64,000 nt of DNA from an uncultured Alcanivorax sp. (GCF_947258575.1 NZ_CAMYIV010000006.1:62001-126000), one strand, 5' to 3'; numbered from the stretch's first letter, positions 53,870 through 61,970 are shown. Translations and numbers: made by a program. The notes: generated by a model not told the origin, from the sequence alone.

Positions 53870-55192
53870 TCACTCTTCCGAATGACTTTCCTCTTCTTCC
53901 GCCTGGCTCAGGTCATCGGCCCGGTCTGCTTCAGGGTCCGGCGCCGGTGAGTCGTGGGCGGGACTGCCCTCGGATGGCTGGGTTTTCTGTTCTTTTTCCC
54001 GGGTGGCTTTTTCTGCCTTTGCTTCCACTTCCTCGGTGGTTTTTTCCTCGCCGATACGGAAGGCGGCAAAGCCGGCGTGGACCACCTGGTTCACCGCCAT
54101 TCCCAGAACCCGGCCGTTATAAGGGGCAATGATGGCACTGCCGGTATTGCTGATCGGGTCGGTGACGGTGCCGAGCACCTGGCCTTTCTTCACTTTCTGG
54201 TTCAGCTCCACCTCGGCAAGCAGAATGCCGCCCTGGGTGGCGCGAATCCATTCCGACTCATAGAACACCGGTTGCGGCGCACTCCAGAAACGGCTGGCCT
54301 TACGCATACCCAGGTTTTCCAGCAGGGTGTCGATGGCCTGTACGCCGTAGCTGACGGCCTCGGTTTCCAGCCGGTTGGGGCCGCCAGCTTCCATGGTCAC
54401 CGCGACAATGTCCTTTTTCACCGCCGCGTCGCGCAGCATGCCGGTGACACCGGGGCTGTGCAGTACGGTCATGCCGCCGAAGTGCTTGGCAAAGGCGACC
54501 ACATCCGGGTTGTCCAGGTCGGCGCGAAGTTGCGGCTGGTTGACCCGTTTCTGGGAGCCGGTGTGCAAATCCACCAGGTAATCACAGTGGCGCACGATAT
54601 TACTGAACAGGGAGTGAGCCACGCGACTGGCGGCACTGCCTTTCTTGTTGCCGGGGAAGTAGCGGTTCAGATCCCGGCGGTCACTCAGGTAGCGTGAGCC
54701 ACTGCGAAAGCCATCCAGATTGACGATGGGCACGCCGATCACGGTGCCGGCCAGCTGGTCCGGTTCCAGCTCGTACATGAGCCGGCGCACCATCTCGATG
54801 CCGTTCAGTTCATCGCCATGAATGGCCGCAGTGAGACACAGCCGTGGCCCGGGCTTGTCGCCATGGGCGACCAGCACGGGCACCGGGGTGGCGATGGAGG
54901 CGAACGATTGATCCGGGGTCCAGTGCAGGGTGGCAAAGCTGCCCGGTTCCACTTGCCGTCCCAGCAGGGGCAAGGGCAGTGGAGCCGGTTCGGCCGGGTC
55001 ATCCGCTACGGCGCTGTCGGCCTTGTCCGTGTCCGTATTGCCGTCACCGGCAGTGACCTGGCCATCGCTTTCCTGCTGGCGTTCCACGGCCCGTTCCTCG
55101 TCTTCCACTTCATTGGCCCAGCCTGGCGTTGCCGCCAGGCCGAACAGGACAAACATTGCCGTGATAGCGAATGAGGACCATGTTTTATACAC
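53870..55192 (-). CDS. Exported AstE/AspA-family (succinylglutamate desuccinylase/aspartoacylase-like) zinc hydrolase
   Basis: A 440-residue M14-like zinc enzyme with a signal peptide (MYKTWSSFAITAMFVLFGLA...), which is unusual for metabolic AstE and points to a periplasmic role. The first zinc motif is AAIHGDELNGIEM, the third ligand is in LVDLHTG, and VTMEAGGPN carries the catalytic Glu. The catalytic domain (about residues 70-310) is followed by a beta domain (to about 390) and a low-complexity Glu/Lys/Ala tail; another acidic linker follows the signal. Substrate unknown. Confidence 0.78.
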   Translation of the reverse strand: MYKTWSSFAITAMFVLFGLAATPGWANEVEDEERAVERQQESDGQVTAGDGNTDTDKADSAVADDPAEPAPLPLPLLGRQVEPGSFATLHWTPDQSFASIATPVPVLVAHGDKPGPRLCLTAAIHGDELNGIEMVRRLMYELEPDQLAGTVIGVPIVNLDGFRSGSRYLSDRRDLNRYFPGNKKGSAASRVAHSLFSNIVRHCDYLVDLHTGSQKRVNQPQLRADLDNPDVVAFAKHFGGMTVLHSPGVTGMLRDAAVKKDIVAVTMEAGGPNRLETEAVSYGVQAIDTLLENLGMRKASRFWSAPQPVFYESEWIRATQGGILLAEVELNQKVKKGQVLGTVTDPISNTGSAIIAPYNGRVLGMAVNQVVHAGFAAFRIGEEKTTEEVEAKAEKATREKEQKTQPSEGSPAHDSPAPDPEADRADDLSQAEEEESHSEE

Positions 55193-55206
55193 AAAAACTC
55201 CTTGAT

Positions 55207-57087
55207 TCAGCCAAGCTGATCCAGCTCGTCCCAGCGAGCGAAGGTGGTTTCCAGTTTCGCCTGCAGCTCGGTTTGTTGCTGTTGGGCGGCGCTGATCTCG
55301 GCCGGATCACCCTTGAAGAAAGCCGGGTCCGACATACGAGCCTGCACCGCTTCCAGTGCCGCTTCCAGTTGCTCGATCCGTTCCGGTAATTGCTCCAGCT
55401 CCCGCTGATCCTTGTAGGACAGCTTTTTGGCTTTGGGTGCAGTCGGGGCCGGTTCGAGCACTGGCTTGGCGGATTTGACGGTTTTTCCCTTCACAGGTTC
55501 CGGACGCTGCCGCAACCAGTCCTGATAACCGCCCACATAGCTGTTGAGCTCGCCGTTTTCGAACACCAGGGTGGAGGTCACCACATTGTCGATGAACTCC
55601 CGGTCGTGGCTGACCAGCAGCAGGGTGCCCTGGTAGTTCATCAGCTGCTCTTCCAGCAGCTCCAGGGTTTCCGCGTCCAGGTCGTTGGTGGGCTCATCCA
55701 GGACCAGCAGATTGAAGGGGTTGGTGAACAGCTTGGCCAGCAGCAGCCGGTTACGCTCGCCGCCAGACAGAGACTTCACCGGCTGGCGCACCCGGCTCGG
55801 GTCGAACAGGAAATCCTGCAAATAGCCGATCACATGCTTGCTCTGGCCGTTGATGGTGACCACATCGGAGCCTTCGGCCACGTTGTCGATCACGCTCTTT
55901 TCCTCGTTGAGGGTATCGCGCAGTTGGTCGAAATAGGCCACCTGTAGCTGGGTGCCCAGCTTCACGTTGCCGCTATCCGGTGCCAGCCGACCCAGCAGCA
56001 GGCGAATCACGGTGGATTTACCGCAGCCATTGGGGCCAAGGATACCGACCCGGTCGCCGCGCAGCAGATTGACCGAGAAATCCTCCACAATGGTCTTGCC
56101 GTCCACGGTGTAATTCAGGTGCTCGGCTTCCACCACCACCTTGCCGGAGTTGTCGCCGCTCTGGATGGTCAGGCTGGCGGTGCCGGTGCGGTTGCGGCGC
56201 TGGGCGAATTCATCACGCATGGCCTTGAGCGCACGTACCCGGCCTTCGTTACGGGTACGGCGTGCCTTGATGCCCTGGCGAATCCACTTTTCTTCCTGGC
56301 TGAGTTTCTTGTCGAACTCGGCATTGGCACGCTCTTCCGCTTCCAGAGCCGCCTGCTTGCCGCTCAGATACTTCTCGTAGCTGCCCGGCCAGCTGGTCAG
56401 CTTGCCCCGGTCCAGCTCGATGATGCGAGTGGCCAGCGAACGGATAAAGGCCCGGTCGTGGGAAATGAACACCAGGGTGGCGCCGTAGCTCTTGAGAAAT
56501 TCTTCCAGCCACTGGATGGAATCCATGTCCAGGTGGTTGGTAGGCTCGTCCAGCAGCAGGATATCCGGCTCCTGTACCAGCGCTCGGGCCAGCAGCACCC
56601 GGCGTTTCATCCCCCCGGAGAGGCCGGCAAAGGCCTGATCGCCATCCAGTTTCAGTTTGGACAGCACCGTATCCACCCGCTGGGACAGCTGCCAGGCACC
56701 ACAGGCCTCGATCTCACTGCTCAATTGTTCAAACCGGGCCAGCATTTTGTCGTCAGCATCGCCAAGGTGGTGGACCAGCTCGGCGTGCTCGCTGAGCAGG
56801 GCACCGTGCTCGCCCAGCCCTTCAGCTACCATGAAGTGGACGCTGTGATCCTGGTCGTCCGGCACTTCCTGCTCCAGGCGGGCCACGGTCAGCCCCTGGG
56901 TCTTCTCGATCTGGCCGTCATCCGCATGGATCTCTTCGGCAATCACCTTCATCAGGGTGGATTTGCCGGCGCCATTACGACCAATCAAACAAAGCCGCTC
57001 CCCCGGGTCGATGGACAGGGTGACGTGATCCAGCAGCGGCTGCTGCCCATAACTGAGCTGAATGTCGCGGAGGGTAATGAGAGGCAT
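55207..57087 (-). CDS. uup: ABC-F family ATPase Uup
   Basis: A soluble twin-ATPase of the ABC-F class, linked to ribosome function and precise transposon excision. 626 residues with Walker A LIGRNGAGKSTLMKV and LGPNGCGKSTVIRL, signature motifs LSGGMKRRVLLARAL and LSGGERNRLLLAKLF, the inter-domain linker with RRTRNEGRVRALKAM, and the C-terminal coiled coil (YKDQRELEQLPERIEQLEAA...) that marks Uup among ABC-F proteins. 14 bp downstream of it on the minus strand is the AstE-like gene start, so they may be cotranscribed. Confidence 0.93.
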   Translation of the reverse strand: MPLITLRDIQLSYGQQPLLDHVTLSIDPGERLCLIGRNGAGKSTLMKVIAEEIHADDGQIEKTQGLTVARLEQEVPDDQDHSVHFMVAEGLGEHGALLSEHAELVHHLGDADDKMLARFEQLSSEIEACGAWQLSQRVDTVLSKLKLDGDQAFAGLSGGMKRRVLLARALVQEPDILLLDEPTNHLDMDSIQWLEEFLKSYGATLVFISHDRAFIRSLATRIIELDRGKLTSWPGSYEKYLSGKQAALEAEERANAEFDKKLSQEEKWIRQGIKARRTRNEGRVRALKAMRDEFAQRRNRTGTASLTIQSGDNSGKVVVEAEHLNYTVDGKTIVEDFSVNLLRGDRVGILGPNGCGKSTVIRLLLGRLAPDSGNVKLGTQLQVAYFDQLRDTLNEEKSVIDNVAEGSDVVTINGQSKHVIGYLQDFLFDPSRVRQPVKSLSGGERNRLLLAKLFTNPFNLLVLDEPTNDLDAETLELLEEQLMNYQGTLLLVSHDREFIDNVVTSTLVFENGELNSYVGGYQDWLRQRPEPVKGKTVKSAKPVLEPAPTAPKAKKLSYKDQRELEQLPERIEQLEAALEAVQARMSDPAFFKGDPAEISAAQQQQTELQAKLETTFARWDELDQLG

Positions 57088-57133
57088 ACTTTATGGATAA
57101 CCAAATATGTGAATAATGGGGCGGAGCAGTTTC

Positions 57134-57284
57134 AAGCTACAAGCTGCAAGCTACAACGCGGGTCAGGCAGGCAGAATACTGTGAGCTCTCCGACCGCGAT
57201 TATCGCAGGGTGGTCGCGGGCTCAATGCTGTTCCGTAACCCCATTGCTTGATCGCGTTGCAGCTTGCGGCTTGTAGCTTGCAGC
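57134..57284. repeat. Heptamer inverted-array element G
   Basis: Left arm: AAGCTAC, AAGCTGC, AAGCTAC (57134-57154), then AACGCGG. Right arm: ATCGCG, then TTGCAGC, TTGCGGC, TTGTAGC, TTGCAGC (57257-57284). It lies between divergent uup and the desaturase gene, so here the promoters must be outside or within it. Confidence 0.8.
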
Positions 57285-57381
57285 TATGTTTCTTGAACGC
57301 GCAGTGTAGCAGCTTGTTACGGGCGTGTAGTGGTGTCTGAACGGATCATCGGGCAGCCTTGGCCCAGAAGGAGAACAACAG

Positions 57382-58512
57382 ATGACAGACTTTTTGCGGG
57401 AACGTTACGAAGAGGTGGATCTGACCCCGGGCCAGGGCAAGATCACCGCCACCGTGTCCATTGGATTGGGGGTTCTGGCGCTGATGGGCAGCTTCTGTTT
57501 CCTCTACCCGGAGCTGCTAACCACCCCGGAATTCCGTGCCTTCTACAACGCCGAGGTGCTACGCATTGCCCTGTTCATCGGCATCGGTATTGGCTTTGTC
57601 TGTGGCTTTTTCAGTGTGCTGCGTCATCAGGAAAAGCGCTACGGCATTATCGGCATGGTGCTGGCCTGCATGGCCGCGCTGATCGGCTCCGGGCGGCTGG
57701 ATGTGCCGCCGGTGGAAGGTCGCAGCCTCTATGCCGGGCTCGACTATTTCATCCTTACCCTGTTGGTACTGGCGCTGGTGTTTATCCCCCTGGAACGGGC
57801 CTTCCCCAAAGACCCGGACCAGAAAACCCTGCGCGGGGGCTGGGTCACGGATATCAAATACTTCCTGTTCAGCCATGTGGGCCTGCAGCTGATCAGCTTC
57901 TTCACCATCATCCCCATTCAGGTGGTGCTCCACGACAAGGTGGACATCGGCTTCCAACAGGCCATCGCCAGCCAGCCCCTGTGGCTGCAGTTCATCGAGA
58001 TTCTTATCGTTATCGATCTGGGCAGCTACTGGATTCATCGGGCCTTCCACGAAGTGCCATGGCTGTGGAAATTCCATGCCGTGCATCATTCCACTACCCA
58101 GATGGACTGGCTGGCCTCCTCACGCCTACATGTGGTGGAAATCATCGCCAACCGCTTTATCGGCTACCTGCCCATCTTCATTCTGGGCTTTTCGCCGTCG
58201 GCGGTGTACGCCTACCTGGTGTTCGTGTCCTTCCACGCCATCTTTATCCACGCCAATGTGCGCTTCCGCTTTCCGGGCATCCGCTGGCTCATCGCCACCC
58301 CGGAATTCCACCACTGGCATCACTCCTCGGAAGACCAGGCCGTGGACAAAAATTACGCCGCGTTTCTGCCCATCTACGATAAACTGTTCGGCACCCTGAT
58401 CATGCCCAACCGGCTGGCTGCCGAGTACGGCACCCGGGCCAGCACCAAGGTGCCGGAAGGCGTGGTCGACCAGTTCCTGTTCCCGTTCCGTCGGGATCAC
58501 CGCCAGGAATAA
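57382..58512 (+). CDS. Sterol desaturase / fatty acid hydroxylase superfamily membrane protein
   Basis: A di-iron membrane oxygenase-type protein of 376 residues. The His box series is complete: HRAFHE, KFHAVHHS and FHHWHH, plus further His in LHVVE and HANVRF. Several membrane helices occupy the first half (about residues 22-190). A preceding three-helix region (to about residue 110) is an addition to the core family. GGAG is well placed before the ATG. Substrate unknown; in hydrocarbon degraders related proteins act on lipids. Confidence 0.82.
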   Translation: MTDFLRERYEEVDLTPGQGKITATVSIGLGVLALMGSFCFLYPELLTTPEFRAFYNAEVLRIALFIGIGIGFVCGFFSVLRHQEKRYGIIGMVLACMAALIGSGRLDVPPVEGRSLYAGLDYFILTLLVLALVFIPLERAFPKDPDQKTLRGGWVTDIKYFLFSHVGLQLISFFTIIPIQVVLHDKVDIGFQQAIASQPLWLQFIEILIVIDLGSYWIHRAFHEVPWLWKFHAVHHSTTQMDWLASSRLHVVEIIANRFIGYLPIFILGFSPSAVYAYLVFVSFHAIFIHANVRFRFPGIRWLIATPEFHHWHHSSEDQAVDKNYAAFLPIYDKLFGTLIMPNRLAAEYGTRASTKVPEGVVDQFLFPFRRDHRQE

Positions 58513-58521
58513 CATTTTCCT

Positions 58522-58584
58522 GTAGGAGCTATGCTTGCATGGCGAACCCGAAGTCGGAGTTCGCCATGCAAGCATAGCTCCTAC
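58522..58584. repeat. REP-like inverted pair (TATG/CATG arm type)
   Basis: GTAGGAGC-TATG-CTTG-CATG-GCGAA with an inverted partner, between the desaturase and SMI1/KNR4 genes. Confidence 0.8.
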
Positions 58585-58623
58585 AAAATATCGTCAACGA
58601 ATATGCCAACCGGAACGCTGTAA

Positions 58624-59031
58624 ATGGATGACCTGATCGACCTGCTGCGCGAACGCCACCAAGGCGCACTGGTGGCCCTGGAGCTGCCGGACGAAGACCG
58701 GCTGGTGGAAATCGAGGAACAACTGCTGATTTCCCTGCCAGGAGAGTACAAGGAATTCCTGCTCACCACCGGCGACATTATTTGCGGCAGCCTGGAACCG
58801 GCCACCGTCACCGACGACTACGCCCACAACTTCCTCCCCGAGCTGGCCGCCCAGGCCTGGAGCCAGGGCATGCCCCGTTCGCTGATTCCTGTCTGCCAGG
58901 CCGAAGAAGGCGTTTACGCCATCGGCCAGGACGGCCAGATCGTCTTCTGGGTACCGGGGGAGGGCGTCAACGAGGACGAGGATTGGAGTTCTATCTGGCA
59001 GTGGGCACGTGAGGTGTGGCTGGAAAGCTGA
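58624..59031 (+). CDS. SMI1/KNR4 family protein
   Basis: 135 residues with the SMI1/KNR4 fold pattern: IEEQLLISLPGEYKEFLLTTGD near the start and IGQDGQIVFWVPGEGVNEDED near the end. Family members often act as immunity proteins against polymorphic toxins, but no toxin gene is adjacent, so a housekeeping or orphan role is equally possible. Weak Shine-Dalgarno. A heptamer arm begins 8 bp after its stop. Confidence 0.75.
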   Translation: MDDLIDLLRERHQGALVALELPDEDRLVEIEEQLLISLPGEYKEFLLTTGDIICGSLEPATVTDDYAHNFLPELAAQAWSQGMPRSLIPVCQAEEGVYAIGQDGQIVFWVPGEGVNEDEDWSSIWQWAREVWLES

Positions 59032-59039
59032 TTAAGAGC

Positions 59040-59081
59040 AGTTAATAGTCAACAGTGAATAGTTAATAGCGAAAACCGCGG
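59040..59081. repeat. Heptamer element F, left arm only
   Basis: AGTTAAT, AGTCAAC, AGTGAAT, AGTTAAT, AGCGAAA, ACCGCGG. The unit matches element C. No right arm is found; REP monomers follow. Confidence 0.7.
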
Positions 59082-59102
59082 CATGACCTCTGACGGAGCC
59101 GC

Positions 59103-59260
59103 TGTAGGAGCGCCTCTTGAGGCGCGAATGACGCTTTGGACGAAGCCGCTGTAGGAGCGGCGCTTGAGCCGCGAATCCTCGTTTGCAAGGGCATCGCCCG
59201 TAGGGCGATCAGGGGCTTGGTTGCCACAACCGATTCGCGGCTCAAGCGCCGCTCCTACAG
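59103..59260. repeat. Cluster of three REP-like monomers
   Basis: An orphan GTAGGAGC-GCCT-CTTG-AGGC-GCGAA at 59103, then a GCGGCGCTTGAGCCGCGAA monomer (59150) with its inverted partner (59233-59260). Confidence 0.8.
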
Positions 59261-59282
59261 CGGCCCTGTAGAACCGTTCCTC

Positions 59283-59882
59283 CTACATCCCCGCCAAATC
59301 CAGCTCATTCTGAATCAACACCACACACTGCGACGCGAACAGCATCCGCGGCCCCAGGCTGATCTTCTCCGCCCCCAGGCGCTTCAGGCTGTTGAAGGTC
59401 TTCTTTGGCATGGGGATATGGTCGGTGAGCAGAAAGCAGGGGTTCTCCCCGAAATCCACCTCACGAATGCTGTCCCCCTTCTTGTCCATCACATACAGCT
59501 GATGATCCTCCGCCAGATCCTTCACCAGCCGCTCAAAACTCAGCGTCCGCACCCGGATGCCCGGTTCCACGGCCCGTTCCTGCTCCTTGCCCAGCCCCTG
59601 TGACACATCCAGCGCGTTGGCCACCTTGGCCAGCAACGCTTTCTCATGGAAGCCGCCAATACTCTGCATCTCCGCCCCGGTGAAGCTGATGGTGCGGGAG
59701 TAATCCTGGGTGCTTTCCAGCACCAGATGCACCACCACATCATCCCGGTGAGACTGGGCCACAAACAGGCTGTTCATCAGCGTATGGGCGAGAATTTCCG
59801 TATGGGCATCACCACCCACATTGGCCAGCAGAGCCTGGCTGTCGGTGGGGGCGGCGCGGGCGCGGAGGACGAAAGTACGCAT
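59283..59882 (-). CDS. TrmY-like RNA methyltransferase (DUF358 / UPF0217 family)
   Basis: 199 residues resembling TrmY, the SPOUT enzyme that makes N1-methylpseudouridine at position 54 of archaeal tRNA. It starts MRTFVLRARAAPTDSQ, and the C-terminal half has FGENPCFLLTDHIPMPKK and AEKISLGPRMLFASQCVV, matching the SAM-binding trefoil knot loop (LGP). Bacterial relatives exist in gammaproteobacteria, with target not firmly known. The ATG at 59882 with AGGAG is used; the long frame to 60050 is run-in. Confidence 0.78.
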   Translation of the reverse strand: MRTFVLRARAAPTDSQALLANVGGDAHTEILAHTLMNSLFVAQSHRDDVVVHLVLESTQDYSRTISFTGAEMQSIGGFHEKALLAKVANALDVSQGLGKEQERAVEPGIRVRTLSFERLVKDLAEDHQLYVMDKKGDSIREVDFGENPCFLLTDHIPMPKKTFNSLKRLGAEKISLGPRMLFASQCVVLIQNELDLAGM

Positions 59883-60333
59883 ATTACTCCTGGCTAAGAT
59901 GACGCAGCCGACGATTGTAACCCCCTCGTTAGCGCTTTGCTCGCAAAGCGAAGGCCTGGGGTACGCCATAGGTGATGAGGGAAGGGAAGTAGTGACTTGT
60001 CGTAACGCCTCCTGTCGAGGTGTTAGACGATATTGCCCTCCTTTTTTCACCCGCGCGCAAGTTGAATATGTAGGATATGGCTTACATATTTTTGTAAGTG
60101 GCTGAGATAAAGTGATTTTTCAGATTTTTGGCTGCAAGAAAAGTCCGGGTAAAAATTCCCGTTCAACACGCAAATGCAAGAAAAGTCAGCTGAGAATGGT
60201 TCCTGAGTCGCGGTTAAAAGACTGATTGCCTTGGCTTTTCGGGTAGATTCAGAGAAAGCTGGAGACGGGGATATATTGCAAAGTGATATATCGCATCTGC
60301 AATTGAATACGCTGTTAGGGTAAAAGGAAAATT
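59883..60333. other. Gene-free stretch at the edge of the cassette region
   Basis: A lone REP monomer (GCTTTGCTCGCAAAGCGAA, 59932-59952), then a short attC-like inverted repeat (59999-60028: TAACGCCTC / GAGGTGTTA followed by GAC). From about 60040 the base composition turns AT-rich. TGCAAGAAAAGTC occurs twice (60133-60145, 60175-60187), 42 bp apart. A core-site-like GTTAGGG lies at 60314-60320, 14 bp before the first cassette gene. No convincing gene. Confidence 0.5.
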
Positions 60334-61176
60334 ATGCAGCTTGATACCGGCTTTTCCTGTAATTCTGTTATTTGGTTAACCAGTCTTCCGGATTCTGAAC
60401 TCGGTCCCACTCTCAGAATGGTGGAAGATATGGAGTCATTAAAGGCTGAAATATCTATCGGGTTTCAGCATATTCAGGTTACTAGCACGGCCCATCTCAA
60501 AAGCCTCTTGGCAGAGCTTTCTTGTCATGCATCTGAGAACGGAATGCGACCTTTATTGCACTTCGACATGCATGGCAACAAGGAAGAAGGGCTGCATATT
60601 GCTCAGTCCTCTGAATACTGCTCTTGGGATGAGCTTTATAGCAACCTTCAAGGTCTTAATCAGGCAACTGGAAATAACTTGGTTGTAGTCGGCGCAGCGT
60701 GCTTTGGTCTTCGATCAATTATGCCGATAAAGCTAGATAAGCCCGCTCCCTTCTTCGTTCTTTTAGCGCCAGAGGAAGAGGTTTGCGTTGGGTTTCTAGA
60801 AGATAATACCGTGCGCTTTTATCGCAAGCTTTTTGCGTCAGGAAGCCTTGATACTGCATATAGCCGTTATTTATCTGACGAATTCAAGTATTTTCATTGT
60901 GAGAAGATGCTTTTTATAGTTGTTGCCAAGTATATCAGGGCTGGGTGTAAAGGTAAGTCCGCCCAGGAACGGCGAGAACGGCTTCTTACAGAAGTGTTCA
61001 GTCAAGGTATGGAAAAGACAGAAGATAACTTGAGATCGGTACGCAATAAAATCAAGGAAGGACTGAAGCCTGACCAAGCATTATTAGATAGGTATGCAAA
61101 AAAATTTTTAGTGGGCAGAACATGCAGTTTCAGCATGCAGCAACTTCTAGGAGTCTTGGATGGCGATAAACCCTAA
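60334..61176 (+). CDS. Cassette protein with caspase-fold-like His/Cys dyad (hypothetical)
   Basis: A 280-residue AT-rich gene unlike its neighbours in codon use. PLLHFDMHGNKEEG puts a His (residue 80) at the end of a hydrophobic strand before Gly, and NLVVVGAACFGL puts a Cys (residue 123) at the end of the next strand, 43 residues later. This is the layout of the catalytic dyad in caspase-fold peptidases (C14/CHAT-like). The rest (KMLFIVVAKYIRAG..., SFSMQQLLGVLD) is not recognisable. The stop codon lies inside the attC-like site that follows. The role is unknown; stress or defence functions are common for such cassettes but not shown here. Confidence 0.6.
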   Translation: MQLDTGFSCNSVIWLTSLPDSELGPTLRMVEDMESLKAEISIGFQHIQVTSTAHLKSLLAELSCHASENGMRPLLHFDMHGNKEEGLHIAQSSEYCSWDELYSNLQGLNQATGNNLVVVGAACFGLRSIMPIKLDKPAPFFVLLAPEEEVCVGFLEDNTVRFYRKLFASGSLDTAYSRYLSDEFKYFHCEKMLFIVVAKYIRAGCKGKSAQERRERLLTEVFSQGMEKTEDNLRSVRNKIKEGLKPDQALLDRYAKKFLVGRTCSFSMQQLLGVLDGDKP

Positions 61177-61242
61177 CAAATTGCTGCACTCGGATAAATT
61201 ACTCGCTTCGCTCACAATTTACCGGTGAGCAAGGCGCTAAGA
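61171..61242 (+). other. attC-like recombination site 1
   Basis: CCCTAAC...GCTAAGA ends (61171-61177, 61236-61242). Inner arms TTGCTGCACTCGG and CCGGTGAGCAA pair with single unpaired bases, the extrahelical-base signature of attC, and TAAATT/AATTTA closes a central loop. Confidence 0.7.
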
Positions 61243-61248
61243 GGCATC

Positions 61249-61572
61249 ATGTTCTGGAAGCGGAAAGGATTATTCAGGCTAATTCCTGTGCTCCCCACGA
61301 ACTATCGAAGTATTTGCCTACATGCTATAGAGATCGCGTCCGATCCCTGCGTGGTAGTAAATAATGATGTTATTACTGATTTCTCCGAGCGGGGTAAACT
61401 CACCCAAAAGGGAATCCGTAACTTCAACAATTTCGAGATTCGGGATCGGGATGTTGGAATCGTGGGTTTTCATGATCATCCCAATGAAATGTGGATCAAT
61501 GAAAACTACCAAGATTTCGCCAATTACTGCGAACGTCAAGGTTGGCTTCAAATCCAAGGGCCGGCTTCTTAA
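61249..61572 (+). CDS. Cassette protein, hypothetical (107 residues)
   Basis: No family recognised. Soluble, with FWKRKGLFRLIPVLPTNY at the start and VGIVGFHDHPNEMWINENY in the middle. The ATG at 61249 is used because the apparent upstream start (61225) is inside the attC-like site. Flanked by attC-like sites 1 and 2. Confidence 0.6.
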   Translation: MFWKRKGLFRLIPVLPTNYRSICLHAIEIASDPCVVVNNDVITDFSERGKLTQKGIRNFNNFEIRDRDVGIVGFHDHPNEMWINENYQDFANYCERQGWLQIQGPAS

Positions 61573-61634
61573 TAATCGGCTTTGCGACGCCCTACGCTGG
61601 CGCTCCGGTGCGTCGCAAAGCCGCTGCGTTAGAG
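61568..61634 (+). other. attC-like recombination site 2
   Basis: CGGCTTTGCGACGC (61577-61590) and GCGTCGCAAAGCCG (61610-61623) form a perfect 14-bp stem. The right core site is GCGTTAGAG (GTTAGAG at 61628-61634). It starts within the stop codon of the gene before it. Confidence 0.75.
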
Positions 61635-61649
61635 TTCAAAGGTAAAACA

Positions 61650-61970
61650 ATGAGAAAACTGCATATTGCAATCTCAACTGACAGAATCGATGAAACCATC
61701 GAGGATTATTCAGAGCGGTTAGGCGTGCGGCCCTGCTCCTCCATTCCAGGCGAATATGCTCTTTGGAGAACCGAGTCTCTTAATGTTTCCGTGCGCCAAG
61801 ATTCCTCTTGTGCTCCGGGGTCTCTGCGGCATTTGGGTTGGGAAGATCCTTCGGCTACCGAGTTTTCACAGGACTCTGACGTAAACGGCATTGTGTGGGA
61901 ACGATTCGCCGCACAACACCAAGCTGATGAGATCAACGAAATATGGCCAGAGGTCAAATATCAACCGTAA
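61650..61970 (+). CDS. Cassette protein resembling the VOC/glyoxalase superfamily
   Basis: 106 residues: KLHIAISTDRIDETIEDYSERLG followed by YALWRTESLNVSVR has the beta-alpha-beta module of vicinal-oxygen-chelate proteins (seen in glyoxalase/bleomycin-resistance folds). The metal-ligand pattern is incomplete in what can be seen, so enzyme activity is doubtful. ATG at 61650, 16 bp after the core site. Confidence 0.6.
   Translation: MRKLHIAISTDRIDETIEDYSERLGVRPCSSIPGEYALWRTESLNVSVRQDSSCAPGSLRHLGWEDPSATEFSQDSDVNGIVWERFAAQHQADEINEIWPEVKYQP

Noticed and set aside
58624-59031. SMI1/KNR4 gene as an immunity gene of a toxin system
   Set aside because: No polymorphic toxin, Rhs or contact-dependent inhibition gene lies nearby, so the link is unsupported.
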